Shown here one piece after another: positions 27,572 to 33,475 of a stretch of DNA of 33,475 bases. The notes below the pieces were generated by a model. The model saw only the letters and a list, made by a program, of their open reading frames with translations, was not told where the DNA came from and did no database searches. The number at the start of each line of letters is the position of its first letter. Position 1 is the first letter of the stretch. The translations under genes and the position numbers were made by a program. Source of the stretch: Variovorax sp. E3 (lineage in GTDB: Bacteria; Pseudomonadota; Gammaproteobacteria; Burkholderiales; Burkholderiaceae_C); NCBI RefSeq assembly GCF_016082275.1, contig NZ_MOWM01000076.1:1-33475 (forward strand), read 5' to 3'.

Positions 27572-30285
27572 TCACGCGTATTCGGTATGGCAGACGATGC
27601 CCCCTCCCCCCTGCAACCCTTGATCTCCGGTGTCACGGGCCTCTACGTCGACGGACATCCGGGTGACCGTTCGCCGCTCCTGCAAGGCGCCGAGCCATTG
27701 CCGCGAAAGCACGGGCAGCAGGTGCTGCTCGATGAAGCCGATCAGGCGGCGCGCGCCGGTTTCGTGCGTCCCGCATCGATCGATGACTTCAGCGACGAGC
27801 GCAGGCGAGTAGCGAAGCGCGATGCCGTGCTGGGCATTCATGCGGTCGACCACGCGATCCAGGTGCAGTGCAACGATGTCCCCCAGCGCACTCTCCGCCA
27901 GGGGCAGATAGGGAACGACCGACAGGCGCCCGAGAAAGGCCGCGGGGAAAACTTCGCGAAGCAGGGGCTGCAATTCCGTGCGCAGCACGTCGACCGAGGG
28001 AAGCAGCACCGGGTCTTCACAAAGGCTCGCGATCAGCGCCGACCCCGTGTTGCTGGTCAGCAGGATGGTGGTGTTGCGAAAGTCGATATGGCGACCTTCA
28101 CCGTCTTCCATCGACCCCTTGTCGAACACCTGATAGAAAAGCTCGTGCACGTCGGGGTGGGCTTTTTCGACTTCGTCGAGCAGGATCACGCTGTAGGGCT
28201 TGCGGCGCACGGCCTCGGTCAGGACCCCGCCCTCTCCATACCCCACATAACCCGGCGGAGAGCCTTTCAACGTGGAGACCGTGTGCGGCTCCTGGAACTC
28301 GCTCATGTTGATGGTGATGAGGTTCTGCTCACCGCCGTACATCGCCTCCGCCAACGCCAGAGCCGTTTCGGTCTTGCCGACACCCGAGGCCCGACCAGCA
28401 GGAACACGCCCACGGGTTTGTTCGGATCGCTCAGCCGGGCGCGCGCAACCTGCACTCGCTCGGCGATGGCGGCGAGCGCGCGGTCTTGGCCGATGACGCG
28501 CGCGTCGAGCTTGGACTGAAGGCCGAACACGGCGTCGACCTCGTCTCTCACCATGCGACCGACGGGAATGCCGGTCCAGTCCGCGACGATGGCAGCCACT
28601 ACAGCCTCGTCGACTTGCGGAAATATCAAAGGTGCCTCCTGCTGGCGCGACGACAGGTCGTGCTCGAGGGCGGTCAGCTGCGCCGAGGGCGCCGAGCCCC
28701 CGGCGCAGCTCGCCTCTCTTCCTCTCTCTCCCTCCACGGTTCTCAGTGCGTGGATCTGCTGGACGGCCGTGAGCTCGTCCTGCCACCTCGCTTCATGGGT
28801 TGCCAGCTCACGCCGGGCCGCGTCGATCCGCCCATTCGCGTCTTCGGCTCGCAAGGCTCTTGCGTCGCTGCCTTGTGCAACGACACGCTCCTGCGCCAGC
28901 AGTGCCAACTCGACCTCGAGGGCGGCGATCTGTTGGCGCAACCGATCGACCACCGGTGGCGGCGAGTGCAGTGACATGGCCACGCGCGCGCAAGCGGTGT
29001 CGAGCAGGCTGATGGCCTTGTCCGGCAACTGGCGCGCGGGAATGTAGCGATGCGAGAGCGTCACCGCGGCACGCACAGCCTCGTCAAGGACGGTGACGCC
29101 ATGGTGCCGGGCAAAGGTGGCCGCGAGACCTCGCACCATCTCGATGGCCGAGGCCTCCTCGGGTTCGGCGATCTGCAATGTCTGGAAGCGCCGGGTCAGT
29201 GCGGGATCCTTCTCGATGTGGCGCTTGTACTCGCTCCACGTGGTGGCACCGAGGGTGCGCAAGGTGCCGCGCGCCAGAGCCGGCTTCAGCAGATTCGCCG
29301 CATCGCCTGTACCGGCCTGACCACCCGCACCGATCAAGGCGTGGACCTCGTCGATGAACAGAATGACCGGCTGGATCGACTTGCCCGCCTCTTCGAGCAG
29401 CGATTTCAGCCTGGACTCGAATTCGCCTCGCATGCTGGCCCCCGCCAGGAGCGCACCGACATCGAGGCTCAGGAGACGCGCATCGCGCAGGGCTGGAGGC
29501 ACCTGGCCGCCGGCGATGGCCAGGGCGAGCCCTTCGACCACCGCCGTCTTGCCCACGCCGGCCTCGCCGGTCAGCAAGGGATTGTTCTGGCGCCTGCGCA
29601 GCAGGATGTCGACCATCGTGCGGATCTCGTGCGCACGGCCGATCACCGGATCGATGTGACCAGCACGCGCGCGTTCGGTCAGGTCGGTGCAGTACCTGGC
29701 GAGCGCGGACTTGCCGTCGGGCTGCTCTGCCATGGCCCCGCTGGCTTCTCCCGGCAGCGCGGACGGCAGGCCCGAGCCGTCGTGCGGCCCCTCGGCATCC
29801 TCCGGAGAGCCGGAGATGATCGCGGCCAAAGTGTCCACCATCGGGTCCGCGGGAATTCGCTGGAAGGCAGTTGAAATGCCAAGCAGCACGCGGCGCAACT
29901 CAGGCGTCTGCACGAGGGCGGCAAGAAGCCAGGCGCCGCGCACGCAACGCCCGCCGTACTCGAGGCTCGACAGCACCCACGCACGCTCGATGGCGGCCTC
30001 GATGTGCTGCGAGAAATCGCTCAGCGACGTGGCACCCGAAGGCAGGCTCGACAGGGCCGCGGCCATGTCTTTTTCAAGGACTTGCGAATCGATCTGGTAG
30101 TGGCGGCAGATGCGATGCAGATCGCTGTCGTTGAGCTGCCAGAGCTGATGAAGCCAGTGCGTCAGTTCGACGTAGGGATTGCCTCTGAGCCTGGCAAAGG
30201 CCGTGGCCGATTCGATGCCGCGAAACAGCGTGAGGTTGAGCTTGCCGAATAGCGCGCGCCGGGAAATCGTCATCGTGCGATCCAT
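27572..30285 (-). CDS. tssH: type VI secretion system ATPase TssH/ClpV (frameshifted in this sequence)
   Basis: About 904 residues after correction. TssH is the Hsp100 ATPase that disassembles contracted TssB/TssC sheath. The start ISRRALFGKLNLTL and RGNPYVELTHWLHQ are ClpV-typical. Walker A of the first ATPase domain is GEAGVGKT at 240-247 with ILFIDEVHALIG; the second has SGVGKTETALALAEAMYGG, then GYVGYGEGGVLTEAVRRKPYSVILLDEVEKAHPDV. No ClpP-docking IGF/IGL loop is seen. The frame breaks inside the second Walker A: GVFLLVGP continues as SGVGKTE in the next frame. One missing G near 28388-28393 on the + strand (GGGCCC read as GGGCC) explains it. ATG is at 30285 or 30273. It is first in the operon, behind a 323-base intergenic region. 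Confidence 0.92.
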
Positions 30286-30401
30286 CGCCCCGCAGGCGAT
30301 GCCGCCGAACCGGCCTTTGCTGCTGTCTTCTTGCCCACGACGCGCTCCCTGAGTGCTGTTGAATGGGCGCGATTCTGGAGCGGCTCAGCGACTGCGCGAC
30401 A

Positions 30402-30419
30402 AGCACAGTTTCTACCAAT
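30402..30419 (-). promoter_or_regulatory. candidate sigma-54 (-24/-12) promoter for the T6SS operon
   Basis: On the - strand TTGGTAGAAACTGTGCTT carries GG and GC at the spacing of the sigma-54 consensus (TGGCAC, five bases, TTGC). The predicted start, about 12 bases past the GC, would be near 30391, roughly 105 bases upstream of tssH. T6SS operons are sigma-54 dependent in several proteobacteria. The -24 hexamer (TGGTAG) is imperfect and no activator gene is in the window. Confidence 0.4.
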
Positions 30420-30481
30420 AGTTAAACGCAGAAAGCAGGTGTTTGATCCGTGATGTTTGCCCGATCGCCTCTTTTTTGCCT

Positions 30482-30498
30482 ATTACTTAAGAAGTAAT
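30482..30498. repeat. 7-3-7 inverted repeat in the icd-tssH intergenic region
   Basis: ATTACTT, AAG, AAGTAAT: a perfect 7-base dyad in an AT-rich patch. Its centre is about 100 bases upstream of the predicted tssH start site, the usual distance for an enhancer-binding protein of a sigma-54 promoter. It lies on the tssH side of the icd terminator. The rest of the 30286-30608 gap holds the promoter candidate, this dyad and the icd terminator; I saw no gene in it. Confidence 0.5.
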
Positions 30499-30528
30499 TC
30501 CGATGAAAGTGCGAGCGCGCCGGGCAAG

Positions 30529-30566
30529 AAAAAAACCCTTGGATTCCTTTCGGAAAAACAAGGGCT
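30529..30566 (-). terminator. Rho-independent terminator after icd
   Basis: CCCTT (30536-30540) pairs with AAGGG (30560-30564) and an inner TTCC/GGAA stem caps the hairpin. Read on the - strand it is followed by seven or more T (complement of the A run at 30529-30535). It lies about 45 bases past the icd stop. Confidence 0.75.
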
Positions 30567-30608
30567 CGATGCGCGACGCCGCAAGGCATCGCATGGCGCT
30601 TTGCGCAA

Positions 30609-31868
30609 TTACATGTGGTCGATCATGACCTGGCCGAAGCCCGAGCAGCTCACTTGCGTGGCGCCGTCCATCAGGCGTGCGAAGTCGTAGGTGACCTTCT
30701 TGCTGGCGATCGACTTCTTCATCGAGCTGATGATCAGGTCGGCGGCTTCGATCCAACCCATGTGGCGCAGCATCATTTCGGCCGAGAGGATTTCGGAGCC
30801 GGGGTTCACGTAGTCCTTGCCGGCGTACTTGGGCGCCGTGCCGTGGGTGGCTTCGAACATCGCGACGGTGTCGCTCAGGTTCGCGCCCGGGGCAATGCCG
30901 ATGCCGCCGACCTGCGCGGCCAGTGCGTCGGAGACGTAGTCGCCGTTGAGGTTGAGCGTGGCGATCACGCTGTACTCCGCGGGGCGCAGCAGGATCTGCT
31001 GCAGGAACGCGTCGGCGATGCTGTCCTTGACGGTGATGTCCTTGCCCGTCCTCGGGTTCTTGAACTTCATCCACGGGCCGCCGTCGATCAGCTCGGCACC
31101 GAACTCCTTGGCGGCCAGGTTGTAGGCCCAGTCACGGAAGCCACCTTCGGTGAACTTCATGATGTTGCCCTTGTGGACGATGGTCACGCTGGACTTGTCG
31201 TTGTCGATGGCGTACTGCAGCGCCTTGCGCACGAGGCGCTCGGTGCCTTCGATCGACACGGGCTTGACGCCGATGCCCGAGGTGTTCGGGAAGCGGATCT
31301 TCTTGACGCCCATTTCGTCCTGCAGGAACTTGATGAGCTTCCTGGCCTTGTCGCTCTCCGCTTCGAACTCGATGCCCGCGTAGATGTCTTCCGAGTTCTC
31401 GCGGAAGATCACCATGTTGGTCTTGTGCGGCTCGCGCACCGGGCTGGGCACGCCGTCGAAATACTGGATGGGGCGCAGGCAGACGTAGAGATCGAGTTCC
31501 TGGCGCAGCGCGACGTTCAGCGAACGGATGCCGCCGCCCACGGGCGTGGTGAGCGGGCCCTTGATGGAGATCACGTAGTCGCGAACGGCCTGGAGCGTTT
31601 CCTCGGGCAGCCAGACGTCGGGGCCGTAGACCTTGGTCGACTTCTCGCCGGCATAGACCTCCATCCAGTGGATCTTCTTCTTGCCGCCGTAGGCCTTGGC
31701 CACGGCGGCGTCCACCACCTTCAGCATCACCGGGGTGATGTCCAGTCCGGTCCCGTCGCCTTCGATGAAGGGGATGATCGGTTGGTCAGGCACATTGAGC
31801 GAGTTGTCCGCGTTGACCGTGATCTTCTGGCCTTCGGTCGGAACTTTGATGTGCTGGTAGCTGGACAT
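30609..31868 (-). CDS. icd: NADP-dependent isocitrate dehydrogenase
   Basis: 419 residues, close in length and sequence to E. coli Icd. It oxidises isocitrate to 2-oxoglutarate and CO2 in the TCA cycle with NADP. Substrate and regulatory motifs are present: KGPLTTPVGGGIRSLNVALRQ with the phosphorylatable Ser at 116 (Ser113 of E. coli), MVIFRENSEDIYAGIEFEA, and HGTAPKYAGKDYVNPGSEI whose KY pair indicates NADP preference. C-terminus FGQVMIDHM. ATG at 31868 follows a purine-rich GGAG region. Intact. Confidence 0.97.
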   Translation of the reverse strand: MSSYQHIKVPTEGQKITVNADNSLNVPDQPIIPFIEGDGTGLDITPVMLKVVDAAVAKAYGGKKKIHWMEVYAGEKSTKVYGPDVWLPEETLQAVRDYVISIKGPLTTPVGGGIRSLNVALRQELDLYVCLRPIQYFDGVPSPVREPHKTNMVIFRENSEDIYAGIEFEAESDKARKLIKFLQDEMGVKKIRFPNTSGIGVKPVSIEGTERLVRKALQYAIDNDKSSVTIVHKGNIMKFTEGGFRDWAYNLAAKEFGAELIDGGPWMKFKNPRTGKDITVKDSIADAFLQQILLRPAEYSVIATLNLNGDYVSDALAAQVGGIGIAPGANLSDTVAMFEATHGTAPKYAGKDYVNPGSEILSAEMMLRHMGWIEAADLIISSMKKSIASKKVTYDFARLMDGATQVSCSGFGQVMIDHM

Positions 31869-31933
31869 GAGGGGGTTTGGCTCCGGAGTGGCGTAATTTT
31901 GACGAGTGTCAGCGAATTCAGACAGCCACGAGG

Positions 31934-31968
31934 AATCGCTGTACAGGACGCGAACAAATCGCTGTACA
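31934..31968. repeat. pair of 12-base direct repeats in the icd/32087 divergent region
   Basis: AATCGCTGTACA occurs at 31934-31945 and again at 31957-31968, 23 bases start to start, about two helical turns. Such spacing is typical of two operator half-sites bound on the same face of DNA. They lie between divergent icd and the small secreted-protein gene, so they could control either. No regulator can be named. Confidence 0.55.
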
Positions 31969-32086
31969 TTTTAGACGCAACCCATCAGCGAGGGTTTGTC
32001 AACCGGCAGGCCTATGGCCTCGTTAGTGGCAGACCTTCTGCTCGCCGGGAGGCGTTTCCAACCAATTCTCGAATAGAGGAATCTCA

Positions 32087-32425
32087 ATGAGCAAAATTCT
32101 CGCAGTCATGATCGCTGGCCTGTTCGCCGCCGGCGCTTACGCCCAAAACCCGGCTGGCGCGACCCCCGAACAAGGCAACGCCACCAACAGCAAGTCGCAG
32201 CAACGCGCTGAAACCAAGAAGGCTGCCAAGCCCGCTGGTCAAGTCAAGGCTGGCGCCAGCGACGAAGTCAAGACGCCCGAAGGCGGCGCCATCGGTGCCG
32301 ACAAGGCCGCTGCTTCTGGCGAAAAGCGCGCCAGCACCCGCGACCAACGTCGTCGCAACAAGGACGGCAGCGTCAAGCGCAAGTCGACCCAAGGCGGCAC
32401 GCCTGACATGGCAGGCGCCAAGTAA
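32087..32425 (+). CDS. small secreted Lys/Ala-rich protein
   Basis: 112 residues. A Sec signal (MSKILAVMIAGLFAAGAYA) is followed by a low-complexity, basic mature part rich in Lys, Ala, Gly, Thr and Gln (RAETKKAAKPAGQVKAGA, EKRASTRDQRRRNKDGSVKR). No enzymatic domain is visible; such proteins are often annotated as TolA-like cell-envelope proteins on composition alone. The ATG follows an AGAGGAA Shine-Dalgarno. A terminator follows, so it is probably monocistronic. The leader is nearly identical to that of the next gene. Confidence 0.82.
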   Translation: MSKILAVMIAGLFAAGAYAQNPAGATPEQGNATNSKSQQRAETKKAAKPAGQVKAGASDEVKTPEGGAIGADKAAASGEKRASTRDQRRRNKDGSVKRKSTQGGTPDMAGAK

Positions 32426-32441
32426 TTCGGCCCAGCCCCTC

Positions 32442-32476
32442 AAAAAAAGAGCGCTCTTCGGAGCGCTCTTTTTTTT
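32442..32476 (+). terminator. strong Rho-independent terminator with UUCG loop
   Basis: GAGCGCTC at 32449-32456 and 32461-32468 pair around a TTCG tetraloop. An A7 run precedes and a T8 run follows, so it should work in both directions. It ends the 32087-32425 transcript. Confidence 0.93.
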
Positions 32477-32581
32477 CGTCCGCAGGGTATGCGCAGCTGT
32501 CAACCGCCGGAAGCGGCCTCCGTTGAATGACTACCTCCGCAGGGAGGGCTGTCCAAATCAACGAATTTCAAAGGATTTCTC

Positions 32582-32779
32582 ATGAACAAGCTGCTCGCAG
32601 CCCTGATCGCCGGTCTCTTCGCTGCCGGTGCCTTCGCTCAACAAGCCGAACCCACCGCAGCCGCTCCTGCTGCCCCCAAGGTTGCCAAGCACGCGTCCGC
32701 CAAGAAGCACGTTGCTGCCAAGAAGCACAAGGTTCGCCACGTGGCCAAGGCCCACACGGCCGCCGCCAAGAAGGTGTAA
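32582..32779 (+). CDS. very small secreted Lys/His/Ala-rich protein
   Basis: 65 residues. Signal peptide MNKLLAALIAGLFAAGAFA, then a strongly basic mature part of alternating Ala, Lys and His (KHVAAKKHKVRHVAKAH). Composition recalls acid-shock (Asr-type) periplasmic proteins, but there is no sequence proof. The leader matches the 32087 gene in 13 of 19 residues, so the pair likely arose by duplication. An AAAGGA Shine-Dalgarno lies upstream and its own terminator follows. The short length and low complexity mean automatic callers may miss it. Confidence 0.8.
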   Translation: MNKLLAALIAGLFAAGAFAQQAEPTAAAPAAPKVAKHASAKKHVAAKKHKVRHVAKAHTAAAKKV

Positions 32780-32798
32780 GCTTTCACGCTCACCGGCA

Positions 32799-32823
32799 AT
32801 GCCCGCATCAGCGGGCATTTTTA
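32799..32823 (+). terminator. Rho-independent terminator after the 32582 gene
   Basis: ATGCCCGC at 32799-32806 pairs with GCGGGCAT at 32811-32818 with a 4-base loop, followed by TTTTATT. Confidence 0.85.
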
Positions 32824-32875
32824 TTGGCATATTTGGTTAAGGCCGGGCCCTGATCCCGCCTGAAAGAGTTGTCCG

Positions 32876-33334
32876 ATGTTTCAGCGTCTAGCCGCCCTGC
32901 TCCTCGCATCCGCGTCCTTCATGATGACGGCGCATGCCCAGCAGCAACCCCAGACCGACCTGCCCCGCACGCAGCTGTCGGTCGGCCTCTACAAGATCGA
33001 CACGCAGATCGCGCAAACGCCCCAGCAGCGCGAAATCGGCCTGATGTTCCGCAAGGAAATGCCGCAGGCCGAAGGCATGATCTTCGTGTTCGAGCAGCCC
33101 GCTACGCAGTGCTTCTGGATGCGCAATACGATCCTGCCGCTGACCGCGGCGTTCGTGGCCGACGACGGCCGCATCGTCAACCTGGTCGACATGCAGCCCA
33201 TGACCGAGAACTCGCACTGTTCGCTGGAGCCGGTGCGCTACGTGCTCGAAATGAACCAGGGCTGGTTCGCCAAGAAGAACATCAAGAAGGGCGCCAAGCT
33301 CGGCGGCGAGTTGTTCGCAGCCACCAAACGCTGA
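32876..33334 (+). CDS. DUF192 family secreted protein
   Basis: 152 residues with a signal peptide (residues 1-21, ending MTAHA). The mature part is a complete DUF192 domain: IDTQIAQTPQQREIGLMFRKEMPQAEGMIFVFEQP, then CFWMRNTILPLTAAFVADDGRIVNLVDM and a C-terminal RYVLEMNQGWFAKKNIKKGAKL. The biochemical function of the family is not settled. ATG at 32876. It is transcribed toward the terminator at 33355-33385. Confidence 0.93.
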   Translation: MFQRLAALLLASASFMMTAHAQQQPQTDLPRTQLSVGLYKIDTQIAQTPQQREIGLMFRKEMPQAEGMIFVFEQPATQCFWMRNTILPLTAAFVADDGRIVNLVDMQPMTENSHCSLEPVRYVLEMNQGWFAKKNIKKGAKLGGELFAATKR

Positions 33335-33354
33335 TCGCCTGCTGCCTGAAGCCC

Positions 33355-33385
33355 GCAAAAAAGCCGACCCGGGGGTCGGCTTTTT
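33355..33385. terminator. bidirectional Rho-independent terminator
   Basis: AAGCCGACCC at 33361-33370 pairs with GGGTCGGCTT at 33373-33382 across a 2-base gap. T5 follows on + and an A run precedes, giving T on -. It serves the DUF192 gene and the convergent superoxide dismutase gene. Confidence 0.92.
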
Positions 33386-33405
33386 CATTGGGGGAAACCC
33401 CGGGC

Positions 33406-33475
33406 TCAGCCGAAGTTCTTGGCGGCGAAGTCCCAGTTGGCCAGCTTGGCCAGGAAGGTCTCGACGAACTTCGGA
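33406..33475 (-). CDS. sodB: superoxide dismutase (Fe/Mn), C-terminal fragment
   Basis: Only the last 22 codons are in the window; the gene runs off the right edge. The translation PKFVETFLAKLANWDFAAKNFG then TGA matches the conserved SodB C-terminus (the NWDF/NWEF helix that packs near the metal site). Assignment rests on this short stretch, so it is probable rather than certain. It converges on the DUF192 gene, sharing the terminator at 33355-33385. Confidence 0.7.
   Translation of the reverse strand, partial: PKFVETFLAKLANWDFAAKNFG

Noticed and set aside
12579..30285. T6SS effector or immunity genes within the cluster
   Set aside because: Every gene is structural or accessory; there is no VgrG, PAAR, Rhs, lipase or nuclease domain, and Hcp has no toxin extension.
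31968..32002. TTGACA and TAAAAT on - upstream of icd as a sigma-70 promoter
   Set aside because: The two boxes are 23 bases apart, too far for a normal sigma-70 promoter.

Overview
The window reads as one stretch of a high-GC betaproteobacterial chromosome. Protein signatures and gene order (clpS/clpA, isocitrate dehydrogenase, DUF192, superoxide dismutase around a type VI secretion cluster) suggest Comamonadaceae, probably Variovorax-like. That is inference from the sequence alone. I saw no rRNA, tRNA, CRISPR array, transposase or integrase.

Layout. (1) 1-4.1 kb, + strand apart from one regulator: an ABC permease of the nucleoside/nucleobase type, two uncharacterised small proteins, a convergent AraC-type regulator, and a cytosine-deaminase-like amidohydrolase that starts just behind the regulator. 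This looks like a nucleobase uptake and deamination locus. (2) 4.1-9.6 kb: a secreted alpha/beta hydrolase on +, then a - strand run of GNAT acetyltransferase, DUF3574 lipoprotein, hexapeptide-repeat acetyltransferase, exonuclease I and cardiolipin synthase, joined by overlaps or short gaps. (3) 9.7-12.45 kb, - strand: clpS and clpA, the adaptor and unfoldase of ClpAP. (4) 12.58-30.29 kb, - strand: a type VI secretion system (T6SS) in transcription order tssH(clpV)-tssB-tssC-hcp-tssJ-tssK-tssL-tssM-tagF-fha-tssG-tssA-unknown membrane protein. It ends in a clear terminator and starts behind a candidate sigma-54 promoter. (5) 30.6-33.5 kb: icd on -, two small basic secreted proteins and a DUF192 protein on +, then the C-terminus of an iron/manganese superoxide dismutase on -.

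How the T6SS parts fit. TssJ, TssL and TssM form the envelope complex, TssK and TssG belong to the baseplate, TssA organises assembly, Hcp is the tube, TssB/TssC the sheath, and TssH recycles the sheath. tssE, tssF, vgrG, PAAR and effector genes are absent. Core genes close both ends of the cluster, so these parts must lie elsewhere or be missing. The last gene of the operon is an unrecognised membrane-anchored, coiled-coil, proline-rich protein.

Quality warning. Five otherwise well-conserved genes (codA-like, GNAT, clpA, fha twice, tssH) carry six single-base losses, and tssL probably has a seventh near its start. All have the same sign and most lie in short homopolymer runs. I read this as sequencing or assembly error rather than real gene decay, and I annotate these genes across the break.
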